DNA of 64,000 nt from contig JACKPL010000002.1 of NCBI GenBank assembly GCA_024233545.1, positions 248,001-312,000 on the forward strand. The letters run 5' to 3'. Below the pieces are notes generated by a model. That model made no database searches. It saw only the letters and a program-made list of their open reading frames with translations, and was not told the DNA's origin. This stretch comes from a bacterium (lineage in GTDB: Bacteria; Auribacterota; Auribacteria; Auribacterales; Auribacteraceae). Shown here piece by piece: positions 1 through 9,873 of the stretch. Position numbers and translations under genes: made by a program. Each line of letters starts with the position of its first letter. The first letter of the stretch is position 1.

Positions 1-3000
1 TATGTTCTGAAAGCACGTGGTATTCAGACACTGGTTTTTGATCCGCAACTATCATTTGAGGCGGTAGCAAATACGCTGTTTTTATTGGTTTTTTCTTCTG
101 CTTTGGAAGCAGGAAAATATACGCTTGATACGGAATCAGGAAATATATATCTTACGCATGTTATTAAACTTGCGGACAATAGTTTTGTAGCCCGCACATC
201 TATGGCATACAATTCAATTGTCAGCAATTTTTATCCGTCCTATGAAAAAGTGGTGCCTACTTCAGTCAGAGGCATACCGATGCGCAACGGCATATTGTCG
301 CTTCAGATGGATGGAGCTATTACGTTTTCTACGGTGCAACCGGTGGGCGCTTCTCTCGGTAATCTAGAAGAACCGGTATTGCGTGCCAGCGCAAACAGCC
401 TTGTTCGAGGTGAAATCGGTATCCGCCAAATGCAGAAATTTATTGCGGAAATGCGGGCGGCGGCATTAAACAAAGGAGTGATAATAAGAGGGGTCGCTTT
501 TCAAAATCAAAATGGAGAACCTCAGTTCTTCCCCGATACCGGCTCTTTTTTTTCATTTTATAGACAATTGATTAACAGTGAATACATAATACCGGTACAA
601 AGCGGTTGGGCGGAATCGGCCGGTTTAATGTCTCCCGAAGAGTTTGCGAATTATATTGGTTTAAATGTTCGATTGAGCGATTTGACTGGAGGTGTTCGGT
701 TATTTGAAGAACTGAATAGATATACTTCGTTTGTGAATAAACGCTTTCTCGATGTCGGTTCGCAAATCGGACAGAATGTATTGTATGCGGCGCTTCATGA
801 GCCGGTTTATGCGGTGGGCGTCGATTTCAATCCGTATAATATCCGGCTTGCCAGAGAGATTTCAGCATACAGCACAGAATATGAACAAATACCTTCGCCG
901 CAAAACCTTAAGAGCGTATATGAAAATTTGCTTGAACCTGACGGTAATGTACACGGCCAATTGTATTTTAGGACTTCCATCGTCAAAGAACATGAAAAAC
1001 GGACCGGCAGAAAAATTGCCAAAAAACCATCGAAACGCATAGAATTTGCCGTGGCAGACGCTCGAACGTTGCCGTATCCTGACGATAGCTTTGATATTAC
1101 TAATACGCTTCATTTGCTTGAATTTATCAATGGTGCATCAACAGCGTTAAAAGAAATGATTCGCGTTACTGCACCGGGCGGTTATATTCAATTCAATTAT
1201 GCAATGAATCCATTGACCAACATTGAACTGCTGAATGAAGCGGTTCGTTTATTGGAAATAGCGAGCGGAATAACTGCGTCATATGAAGTACTTGAACAAC
1301 GTGCAGATGTCGGTGCAGTTATGGGGATAACAATAATCCGTATTGTTGATAAAACACCGGTATTGGATATTGATCAGCAAAAAGAATTAGTGCTTCAGCA
1401 TTCGCTCAAATCTACTCCTCTGCCGAATTTTTTTGATGAAAAGCCGTATATTGAGTCGATTCTTGCACCGATCAATCTTGAGCCGGAGCAGGTTCATGTG
1501 GCCGAATCTATACCTCTTGCTCAGTTGGAGCAGGCGGCATATCTTTCTTCCCTGCAAAAGTTTAATATACTTTTTGCTCAAGAACTGCTTAAGAGAACTT
1601 ATGGCGATGCTGTGTTTGACGGCATTGATAAGGTGCAAATCGAACGTGGAGATTTAACGTTGTTTTCATCAGATGCAGGCATTATTCGCCTGCATCTGCT
1701 TGCATTAAACGATCCGATGCTGATTGCGGTACAGATGATGCATGCCGTTTTCCGTGTACGCAGTAAGGCAATTCCCGACGAACTGTTTTTAGCAGATGGG
1801 ATAAGTGTTCGGCAGGTTCTTTTATATAAAGAGATCGGGCTTTGGATACAAACGATATCGTTTATTCGTACTCAGTTCAGCGCGGAACAGCTGAACCGCC
1901 TCATTACCGTTTTAACCGGAAGCGTATCGCGTGATACTGCATTAGAAAAAGAAGCCTATGAATTTGCTCATATCCTTGAGAAAACCATAACTGAACAGTT
2001 GGCAGACGAAGCGGTTGCGGTACTTGTTGCAGATGCGCTTTATTCGTTGCCGCAGTACCAAAATTTCATGCCGTTAATGCGTGAACTTTCACCAGAAATT
2101 GAAGAAGGGGTGATATCTGCTGAATTTATTGAGAATACATTAAGTGTAGCACAGCGATCTTCACCGCTCGATATGCAGGATGTACAGGGCGCTCCATACC
2201 TTTCATCGGTTACATTGGAAAGTGTTGCATTGGGCGCGGCGGCGAAGAATCCTGCAAAAACGATTCCTGCACTAGTTGCTTTTTTGCCGCGTTATGCCCA
2301 GTTAAAAAATACTGCTCAACCCATACCGGAAAATGTTTCCTACTTATTGGAAGAAGATAATTTAAGGGATATTATTTCGTTATATCCTAATGCGGGTTTG
2401 TATATTCTTACAGATATTTTAAAAACCCTTGCCAATGATCCTTCAGACCCGCCGGAAGCGCCGTTTTTGCGTGACGTAGAGGCATCCGCCTTGTTGAATA
2501 TTATGGCAAACCTTGAACGGCAAGTATCGATTGGCTTTCAAGATGCGCAACGATCGTTGCCCGAACTGATTTCATTACTTAAGTCCGTTCCGGTTTCTGC
2601 TTTCATCGGATCCCGCCTGCATGCCGCGCTTACTGAACGCAACAATGGGCGCGCATATAAATCCATAACAATTAACTTGCAAGATGGCGAACTATTTGAA
2701 GAATTTCAAAGACAGCTGGAGAATCAGTTGGCTTTGAATAATGCACAGGATGATGATAGGGTTGTTCTGCGCGTCAACAAAACGTATCCGTCTCGAAGCG
2801 ATCCTAACGGTAACCTTCATATTGATATTGTTGCCGATAAAGTAAGCGCCATTCGCGATCTTTCCGAAGAAATAATCCTCAATAAAAGTTTTGGACAGTT
2901 TGATTTTGTTTACGGTAAAAATTTTCTTTCTGAAGAAAAAGCGATTCATGGTGACGGCATTTATCTTTCTGATGAAATGAAACAGTATACCGGAATAGGT

Positions 3001-6000
3001 TCGGAAATGTTTCGTTCCGATGCACAGCTTCTTATGCAACTTGGAGCGCATCGTGTGCCGGTGGAGATTTCTTCCCACCAAGTACGTGTGTTCAACATGA
3101 CGAGCCGGCATTATTCCGCCGATGTCAATATGACGGAGTTCGTACAACTCGGGTTAAAGGAGCCTGCATACCGACAGAAATTCTATAATGTTCTCTTTCG
3201 GTTAGGTTTTTTTGATACCTCCGATTATAAAGAATTATCTGCGCAAACTATTCCTTCAGGAGAGATATATGATCGGATTTATGCGGTATTGCGCAATGCG
3301 CTTCAGCCGAATGAAGGTTTTCTTCAATTGATTAACAGGAGAATTCAAGAATGGTCATCCGTAAAAGCCCGTTTGGAAAAAGTAGTTAGTTTTTATACTG
3401 CGGTAAGCGATAATCCCGCAGTTGTGAGTGCAATGCCTTCCTTCGCCGAGGATTACGATAAATTAAAACAGATGATGCCTTTTGAAGAACCCACAGCGCA
3501 AAATCTTAATCCGGAACTTTTGATACAGGAACAAACTCTTTTAGAACGCCTCGAGGAATTCGAAAATGTAGTCAGAGTTTATTTCAGTAATGATACCCAA
3601 GGAGTACTTAGAAGTTACCATGATAATTTTATTTCGCCTCCGAATACGCGCACAACTTTTAGCCGGATAGCGGAATATATTGATTTATTATTCCCTTTAA
3701 TTCCGATGCACGGGACAGTTCCAAATAGAGTACAGCCTGAAAACATATCATTGGTTATGGGAAATATCCTTAGTGTTGCTCAGCATGCGGCAGATGTAAT
3801 GGGTAATGAACAAACTGTGCGCCTTATGGAATCTGATGCGGTATTGCCGGCTCTGATTCAAGAAATAGCAAAGCACGATACAGCAATAGACTACAAGAAT
3901 GTGAACGCATATCATGCGTGGGAACAGTTTGTTCCTTTTTTTCGTGCAATGCTGAATTCCGGCAATCCCATACCGGAAACAATTAAAGAAATTTTTTCCA
4001 GCGATAATTACCATAAAATGTACGAGCGGTTTCCTGAAACAGGGTTTTATATTCTCACAGAATTGGTTAAATCCATTACGGCTGATCCTGAAGATCGTTC
4101 CGAGTTCCCCTTTCTGTCGGCATTATCTGCGCATGATATATTCGGTCTTATCGAATCGCTTGGCCGTTTGGCAAAAAGAGAAGCGTCTGGAGATTACTCT
4201 GCAGTCAGTTCGGGTATGTATGCGGTTAAAAACCTGCCTGCTCGAACATGGGTTGGGCCGCGGCTGAATCAGGCTTTATTGAAAATGAATAATGGCCAAG
4301 AATATAAGGAAATAAACCTTATTCTATCGGAAGGAATTACAACCGTCGAAGATACTCAGGAGCTATTCGAAAAATTCGTTCAGGAAGTATATGCGCAGGA
4401 TATTCAGGAAGACGATATTGTTGTTCTCCGCATAAGCGACACAACGCATGTAGACGGAGAAACCGATATAGCAGTAACAATGATAGCCGATCGATTACGC
4501 AATCTGAATACGATTTCGGCGATAACAAGAATTGCTCAAGGCAATTCATTCGGAGACCACTTATTCAGTTTCCGGACGCATTTTCTTCCTGAAAACCTGA
4601 GTATCGGCGATTCTCCGTTCGGTTCTATCCATGAAGGCGATAGAAGCAATGGAGAGTTTGCCATTTCGGTATCAGATGAATTGCGCGCTGTTGGCGGTAT
4701 CGGGTCTGAGCTTATACGCAATCATTCTGCATTGATGCAGTTGTTTGGAATTGGAGGAGTGCGGATTGACAGCACGATACACGGGCTCGGCATGATGGGA
4801 ATTTTAGAACGGCAGTTTGATTCGGATTTTACGTCAAACCTGCATACCGATGCAATATCGTGGGATACCGCGGGGTTTAGCCGTTATAAAACATTACTCT
4901 TTCGCTTAGGGCTTATTGATGAAGATACCTACACTGATTTTGAACACCATAAGAATGACGTTGACTATTTGCAGAAACTCAGTGCTAAGGTACTCGATGC
5001 CAATCGTATAGGCACGGAAACCAACTTACAGCTATTGCAGAGAAAAGCACTTGAATTACAAAAGAATATTGCCGATTTAACATTTCTTGCAACGGTTTAT
5101 CAAGCATTTTCCAACGATCCTGCAGTACGCGCGGCGTTTCCTCATTTAGATGATGATTTCGCAGGAATTAAGAGGTATCTGGAAGTTCAATCGATTGCTG
5201 GAGACACATTTTCAGATTCATTACCGAACATACAAATAGAACGGCGGCTTTTACAGGAATCTGCGGTATATTTCAGGCATATTGATGATTATTTCTATGA
5301 AAACCCCGGCGGTTCTCTTGATACATATAGAGAGTTAATCGATAATCCGCCTGATCTGACATTAGCCTTTTTACAAGTGAACGATTTCTTTGAAACACAT
5401 TTTCCGTTTACCAACGCACAGGGAAGGACTCCGCTTGAAATCCGAGGAGAAAATATTCCTCTTGCAGTTCGGTTTGTTCTGAAATATGCAGAGCCGCTCT
5501 CCGAGGCATATTCTTCGGTTCAGGTTGCAAGGGTATTAACCGATGAGAATCCGATACAAGCTGTCAGTAATGGTTTGCACAATGTTCGGTTAATACAAAA
5601 CCTCAGACAGAAAATTACATCATTAGCACGCCTCATTGCTGAAGAAACGATCCCCGAACTTATCGAATATTATTTTGACCAGCTTATCGAGCATTTGGGC
5701 AAATCAGTTGCTGATCCAATAGAAAGGATGCTTGAAAATAAAGGAAATCCCTATGAAACGTTATACAGCAATTTTCAAGGAGCTTTGCAGGTATTGTCTT
5801 ACACCGTTATAGGCTTGTTGGTAAACCGGGCAGAGATACAACCGGTTATGGATCGTATCCGACGGCTTAATCAGAACCAGTTTCGTATTCTGCTTCAATA
5901 TGCGGCAGAAAATCAGAGTACGTTTCCGGCGGGAGTAACGGTTTTGCTCGATATGCTTGAATCAGGCGTGATGGAATCAATACTGCACTTAAAGGCAAGC

Positions 6001-9000
6001 ATTTCATCTTCATATGGAAGAATACCTGCTTTAATCGCTTTGGAAGGTAAAATTATACCCGGCGAGGGAGAAGCATCATCCATTTACATTGACCCGGAGG
6101 TTTTTACCGGAGACACAGCCGTTGTATACGGAAGGCAATTGGCTAGCGCAAAGAAAATTCAAGAACTGCTTTTCGATAAAGGGTTGCCTGCTGAAATTAT
6201 CAAAGGACAGCGCCCGGGCATAGCAGTCGATGAATATTATGTGCGTGTGAATGGCGTTTCAATCGGGATAGCACCGTATAGTGCAGATTTCTCTGTATCT
6301 TTAGAAAATGAAGTATCTATTGATGCAGTGCAAATTGATGTTTCTGCAATGATGCCTGCTCAATTACCGTTGCATAATGAACCGATTTTGTGGCAACAAG
6401 TTAAAGAGCATGACGGCATATTTGTTTCAGGAGGTATTTCCCTAGAAATAGATTATATTGAATATGGTTTGTCTGTTAATCTTACGGTATCAGAAATAAT
6501 TGATGGCAAGGTTAAGGGAGCGCATTTCTACAAAGCGTTTATCAGCCGTGATGATATTATCAGGTTTTACTATGCGCTTCGGTCTCATGCGCCTAATGAG
6601 GCAGTTGAAACGCTTAATAGTTATGTCTCTAATAAAAGTTATTTCGGAATTGAAAAAACTACCGGTTCTTTTGATAGAAGCGATCTCGGATACCAATTGG
6701 TAAATCAAACATTATATCATGTAATGATCGGCATTGCTCCGCAATGGATACATACCGAAAAGCTGACAAAACTCGATGAGGAGCTTACTCATATGGGTTC
6801 CAGCGATATACAACTGGCTATACTATCCATTGACGCTCTTGATGCCTCTGTACAGAGGGAGCTGGAAAAAATACACTATGACATAGTGTCGGATTTATCA
6901 AACAGCGGACAACTGGAATTGATGCGGCAGATATCTAATCCGGCCAATATGCGGGCAGTGTCGTTTAATAATCAGATTATTGGATTTCTTTATGAAGCTG
7001 ACGGAGCTGTGGACCGGTTGGCGCTTCATCCTATGGTAAGCCCTGAAGCGGCTCAGATAATCAGGCAACGGTTATTGGATAGCGAGAGCGCATTTTTCCC
7101 GACAGTGCGTGCGCAAAAATCCAGTTCGGGAAAGATACCGTTGTTGACTCTTTCTTTATCTTCTACCGCTGTTGAATGGATTGTGGAATTTGCCGAAGGT
7201 ATCGATGTATCTACAGTTAATTCTTCCGGTTACATTAACGCATTAGAAAATGCGTTGCGTGCGTTGCTGATTCAAAAACCGAAAAAATATCTCAAACAAG
7301 AACAAATTCAAATAAGATTGGTTGATGGGCACTGGCGGTTAGGGAGCAGACAGCCTACTCAGCCGGATGGAACAGTTGTGATTGAGTTAGACATTGATGC
7401 ATTTCGTGATGCAAAATTATTGGAATTTGTTTTGCGCCATGAACTTGAGCCTCACAATGAAACAAATCCGCATGCGGCATTTGCAAGCGAAATCATTGCA
7501 GTGATAAACGATGTATACTTTTTCCGCGGCATGATGGAGCAGGAAAGAGCGCATTTGCTGGAAGTGTTGCGGCGAGAAAATGTTGACCAATATCAATTTG
7601 CGCTATTGCTGGAAAAAGGCCTTACTGCGGGGACAGAAGAGATTTTCACTGCTGTAGTGAATTATGTTGGCAATCCGGCTGTTTATCCGCGTTTTGCAGA
7701 GAGTACCCGTGGAAAAAGCGGCGTTGAAATTGCTGTGTTGGTTGCGGATAACAGTTTCCCTGAGCTTGCGGAAAAATTACGGAGCCAAGGAATGAATGAG
7801 GTGTCGGTGTCGGCATTAGTCGTGTCTCCGCCTGCGGTAAAAATCATGTTAGGGCTGGATTTTCTCGATTTTCTTGAATCTGATAAAGGACGTGCAGTGG
7901 ATAGTGCGCTTCAATTCCCGGCGGCGATGCTGTCTGGTTCACAAGAAGGATTGCTCGAGTTAATTTCGCTTTATTATGAGAGTTCCGAGAAGGAAAAGGA
8001 ATATATTTCTAAGCGTCCGTCATACAGGCAGGAATGGGCACAACTGTTTTCTTTGTATGGCGTTGAATCAGTTCCGCTGTTATTAGAGGCGGCACACGAA
8101 ATCCCTGAGCGAATCGCTATGATGCAGGAACTCATCGACGATTTAAATAAACAGCTTGGCACTCAAGCATATGCTGGATTTCATCAGCACGAAGGAGCGG
8201 AAATTCTGCGCATTGCGTTTGAAAAGAACCAGCAAAACGTAATCAGGACATATTCGATACAGGGAAAATTGATTACAGAAGAATCACACGAAATTTTTCC
8301 ATACAATACTGTGTTGCGCCAATTGATTATTGACCAAACAATACTTACCGAAAAATTGTTCGGCGATAAATTATCTCGGATAATGGCATTAACCAAACAA
8401 ATACTTGATATGAAAGATGATAAGGAACATATGGATAACATTCGAACGCTTCTTTCCACTGCAGTGGAAAGAGGGCGCGAACTTTCCGATCTTTACAAAA
8501 CATATCCGCGGGTGAATTCGCCTCATGTGGCACTGCATTTACAGAAGGACAGCAGAGAGATCGTCATGCAGTATGCAAGCGACTTGATTGGTTCGCCGTT
8601 AACTGCTGTATTTGGACAGCTTCAGCTTGCCGAACTATTTCTTGAATCGGGAGAAGATATTTCTCAATACCTTCAAAATGCTTTGGAATCGATGCACGCA
8701 ATCAGGGAAAATAGTGTGCGTTTCAGAATGATCGATGAATATCGTATTTCAGTCGATACAGAAGAACCGATGATACTTTTTCCTAAAACATTTGAAGATG
8801 AGAAAAATAGTCCCTATGTTTCAATTAAGTTTACCGAGAATGCCGAACTGTCCGCATCGATCCGCAAACAAGTGGAAACCGCTCAAGAGAACGATGTTTT
8901 TGTTGTGTATTTTAATGGCGATAATCCCGCTTCTTTAATGTGGATTAACCAATTGGCTGTGCAACTTTCACAAAAACCATTGGGGCGTTTAGCAGTTTTT

Positions 9001-9312
9001 TCGTCACAATTAGATACGGATGTTGTTGAGAGCATTCTTGAACAAGCAGGGATTCCATTAAATAACGTTGTAACGCTCGGACGTGAATTACAGGGTAACG
9101 ATGACGGTGCGGTTCCCGAAATGCTTGAACTGATTGCGGCGCACTTCAGCATAAATACGGAGAACCTCATCTTCCTTACCGGTGAAACCGAAGGGTTTGC
9201 AGAATTGATCCGTTCCGGTATACAGGTACTGCCGTTACCCGATATTCAGCGGTTGCCGCGATATCTTCCGAAACGTATCTTTCAGCATACCGTATTGGAA
9301 GAAGCGGCATAA
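1..9312 (+). CDS. Giant multidomain protein with methyltransferase domain, 5' end missing
   Basis: The frame is open from base 1, so the gene enters from the left; 3103 residues are visible. Exact function is unknown. Around bases 741-1190 there is a class I SAM-dependent methyltransferase fold (motif I FLDVGSQIGQN, then an acidic VADARTLPYPDDSFD segment and a TAPGGYIQF strand), with a long insert between the second and third strands. Two related helical modules follow (about 2215-3640 and 3890-5350). Near 7438 is HELEPH, an HExxxH arrangement that could bind metal but is not the standard HExxH. Near 8572-8610 a segment resembles the dimerisation helix of histidine kinases, with Asp at the phospho-His position and no ATPase domain after it. 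The last 130 residues look Rossmann-like. Membrane segments are not obvious in the visible part. The composition resembles giant Omnitrophota proteins as I remember them; this was not searched. Confidence 0.8.
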   Translation, partial: YVLKARGIQTLVFDPQLSFEAVANTLFLLVFSSALEAGKYTLDTESGNIYLTHVIKLADNSFVARTSMAYNSIVSNFYPSYEKVVPTSVRGIPMRNGILSLQMDGAITFSTVQPVGASLGNLEEPVLRASANSLVRGEIGIRQMQKFIAEMRAAALNKGVIIRGVAFQNQNGEPQFFPDTGSFFSFYRQLINSEYIIPVQSGWAESAGLMSPEEFANYIGLNVRLSDLTGGVRLFEELNRYTSFVNKRFLDVGSQIGQNVLYAALHEPVYAVGVDFNPYNIRLAREISAYSTEYEQIPSPQNLKSVYENLLEPDGNVHGQLYFRTSIVKEHEKRTGRKIAKKPSKRIEFAVADARTLPYPDDSFDITNTLHLLEFINGASTALKEMIRVTAPGGYIQFNYAMNPLTNIELLNEAVRLLEIASGITASYEVLEQRADVGAVMGITIIRIVDKTPVLDIDQQKELVLQHSLKSTPLPNFFDEKPYIESILAPINLEPEQVHVAESIPLAQLEQAAYLSSLQKFNILFAQELLKRTYGDAVFDGIDKVQIERGDLTLFSSDAGIIRLHLLALNDPMLIAVQMMHAVFRVRSKAIPDELFLADGISVRQVLLYKEIGLWIQTISFIRTQFSAEQLNRLITVLTGSVSRDTALEKEAYEFAHILEKTITEQLADEAVAVLVADALYSLPQYQNFMPLMRELSPEIEEGVISAEFIENTLSVAQRSSPLDMQDVQGAPYLSSVTLESVALGAAAKNPAKTIPALVAFLPRYAQLKNTAQPIPENVSYLLEEDNLRDIISLYPNAGLYILTDILKTLANDPSDPPEAPFLRDVEASALLNIMANLERQVSIGFQDAQRSLPELISLLKSVPVSAFIGSRLHAALTERNNGRAYKSITINLQDGELFEEFQRQLENQLALNNAQDDDRVVLRVNKTYPSRSDPNGNLHIDIVADKVSAIRDLSEEIILNKSFGQFDFVYGKNFLSEEKAIHGDGIYLSDEMKQYTGIGSEMFRSDAQLLMQLGAHRVPVEISSHQVRVFNMTSRHYSADVNMTEFVQLGLKEPAYRQKFYNVLFRLGFFDTSDYKELSAQTIPSGEIYDRIYAVLRNALQPNEGFLQLINRRIQEWSSVKARLEKVVSFYTAVSDNPAVVSAMPSFAEDYDKLKQMMPFEEPTAQNLNPELLIQEQTLLERLEEFENVVRVYFSNDTQGVLRSYHDNFISPPNTRTTFSRIAEYIDLLFPLIPMHGTVPNRVQPENISLVMGNILSVAQHAADVMGNEQTVRLMESDAVLPALIQEIAKHDTAIDYKNVNAYHAWEQFVPFFRAMLNSGNPIPETIKEIFSSDNYHKMYERFPETGFYILTELVKSITADPEDRSEFPFLSALSAHDIFGLIESLGRLAKREASGDYSAVSSGMYAVKNLPARTWVGPRLNQALLKMNNGQEYKEINLILSEGITTVEDTQELFEKFVQEVYAQDIQEDDIVVLRISDTTHVDGETDIAVTMIADRLRNLNTISAITRIAQGNSFGDHLFSFRTHFLPENLSIGDSPFGSIHEGDRSNGEFAISVSDELRAVGGIGSELIRNHSALMQLFGIGGVRIDSTIHGLGMMGILERQFDSDFTSNLHTDAISWDTAGFSRYKTLLFRLGLIDEDTYTDFEHHKNDVDYLQKLSAKVLDANRIGTETNLQLLQRKALELQKNIADLTFLATVYQAFSNDPAVRAAFPHLDDDFAGIKRYLEVQSIAGDTFSDSLPNIQIERRLLQESAVYFRHIDDYFYENPGGSLDTYRELIDNPPDLTLAFLQVNDFFETHFPFTNAQGRTPLEIRGENIPLAVRFVLKYAEPLSEAYSSVQVARVLTDENPIQAVSNGLHNVRLIQNLRQKITSLARLIAEETIPELIEYYFDQLIEHLGKSVADPIERMLENKGNPYETLYSNFQGALQVLSYTVIGLLVNRAEIQPVMDRIRRLNQNQFRILLQYAAENQSTFPAGVTVLLDMLESGVMESILHLKASISSSYGRIPALIALEGKIIPGEGEASSIYIDPEVFTGDTAVVYGRQLASAKKIQELLFDKGLPAEIIKGQRPGIAVDEYYVRVNGVSIGIAPYSADFSVSLENEVSIDAVQIDVSAMMPAQLPLHNEPILWQQVKEHDGIFVSGGISLEIDYIEYGLSVNLTVSEIIDGKVKGAHFYKAFISRDDIIRFYYALRSHAPNEAVETLNSYVSNKSYFGIEKTTGSFDRSDLGYQLVNQTLYHVMIGIAPQWIHTEKLTKLDEELTHMGSSDIQLAILSIDALDASVQRELEKIHYDIVSDLSNSGQLELMRQISNPANMRAVSFNNQIIGFLYEADGAVDRLALHPMVSPEAAQIIRQRLLDSESAFFPTVRAQKSSSGKIPLLTLSLSSTAVEWIVEFAEGIDVSTVNSSGYINALENALRALLIQKPKKYLKQEQIQIRLVDGHWRLGSRQPTQPDGTVVIELDIDAFRDAKLLEFVLRHELEPHNETNPHAAFASEIIAVINDVYFFRGMMEQERAHLLEVLRRENVDQYQFALLLEKGLTAGTEEIFTAVVNYVGNPAVYPRFAESTRGKSGVEIAVLVADNSFPELAEKLRSQGMNEVSVSALVVSPPAVKIMLGLDFLDFLESDKGRAVDSALQFPAAMLSGSQEGLLELISLYYESSEKEKEYISKRPSYRQEWAQLFSLYGVESVPLLLEAAHEIPERIAMMQELIDDLNKQLGTQAYAGFHQHEGAEILRIAFEKNQQNVIRTYSIQGKLITEESHEIFPYNTVLRQLIIDQTILTEKLFGDKLSRIMALTKQILDMKDDKEHMDNIRTLLSTAVERGRELSDLYKTYPRVNSPHVALHLQKDSREIVMQYASDLIGSPLTAVFGQLQLAELFLESGEDISQYLQNALESMHAIRENSVRFRMIDEYRISVDTEEPMILFPKTFEDEKNSPYVSIKFTENAELSASIRKQVETAQENDVFVVYFNGDNPASLMWINQLAVQLSQKPLGRLAVFSSQLDTDVVESILEQAGIPLNNVVTLGRELQGNDDGAVPEMLELIAAHFSINTENLIFLTGETEGFAELIRSGIQVLPLPDIQRLPRYLPKRIFQHTVLEEAA
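2215..3640 (+). repeat. First copy of internal duplicated module in the giant protein
   Basis: Protein-level duplication with the module at about 3890-5350. Matching landmarks in order: PFLRDVEASALLNIM versus PFLSALSAHDIFGLI; GSRLHAALTERNNGRAYKSI versus GPRLNQALLKMNNGQEYKEI; GSEMFRSDAQLLMQLG versus GSELIRNHSALMQLFG; FRLGFFDTSDY versus FRLGLIDEDTY. The spacing between copies stays near 1650-1710 bases, so whole modules were duplicated. Boundaries are approximate. Confidence 0.75.
3890..5350 (+). repeat. Second copy of internal duplicated module in the giant protein
   Basis: Partner of the module at about 2215-3640. Order of the shared landmarks is preserved, including a NNG-x-x-Y-K core, a GSE-x-x-x-x-x-x-x-LMQL segment and an FRLG helix. 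Sequence identity is low enough that this is an old duplication rather than a recent DNA repeat. Boundaries are approximate. Confidence 0.75.
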
Positions 9313-9357
9313 TACGTGTTTATATCCACATATTCCCATTATTTTTCATTCTTTGAG

Positions 9358-9385
9358 TTACAAATACTGTAAAAAAGAGTATAAT
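9358..9385 (+). promoter_or_regulatory. Probable sigma70-type promoter of umuDC
   Basis: TTACAA (9358-9363), a 16-base spacer and a perfect TATAAT (9380-9385) lie 41 bases before the umuD start. The spacer contains TACTGTA, which matches half of the E. coli LexA operator, but the second half is not symmetrical, so SOS control by a LexA of that type is only a possibility. Confidence 0.5.
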
Positions 9386-9426
9386 AAACAAAGAGATGCG
9401 TCTTTTATGGTTCAAGAGAGTGTGGT

Positions 9427-9870
9427 ATGAAACAGGAAATGCTTCGTGTTAAAGAAATATATTCAACTGAATGCCGTTCATCGGTAGAGATTCCTTTGGC
9501 GACAGGAAAAATTGCCGCAGGGTTTCCCTCGCCGGCAGACGATTTTGCAGAACGTTCTCTAGACTTGAACACCTATTTAATCAAACACCCTTCAGCGACC
9601 TTTTTTGTACGCGTCGAAGGAGATTCGATGATCAATGCCGGCATCCATTCCGGCGATATACTCATAGTGGATAAAGCGTTGGAACCGCAAGACAAGAAAA
9701 TAGTCGTTGCAGTTGTTCAAGGTGATTTTACGGTTAAACGGATCTGCAAAATTAACGGCGATTTTTATCTCATGCCTGAAAACCAGCTCTTTAAACCCAT
9801 TAAAGTAACAGAAGAAATGGCAGTAGAAATATGGGGTGTAGTGACCTATGTTATCCATAAACCGCAGTAA
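9427..9870 (+). CDS. umuD: UmuD, self-cleaving subunit of DNA polymerase V
   Basis: A 147-residue S24-family protein close to E. coli UmuD in length and order. It carries the self-cleavage site region AAGFPSPADDF (likely cut Ala31-Gly32), the nucleophile Ser67 in GDSMI and general base Lys104 in FTVKRI. RecA-stimulated autocleavage would yield UmuD', the form that joins UmuC for error-prone translesion synthesis. The stop is three bases from the umuC start, so the two are co-transcribed. A promoter sits just upstream. No separate LexA gene is visible, so regulation is inferred from the family only. Confidence 0.93.
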   Translation: MKQEMLRVKEIYSTECRSSVEIPLATGKIAAGFPSPADDFAERSLDLNTYLIKHPSATFFVRVEGDSMINAGIHSGDILIVDKALEPQDKKIVVAVVQGDFTVKRICKINGDFYLMPENQLFKPIKVTEEMAVEIWGVVTYVIHKPQ

Positions 9871-9873
9871 CAG

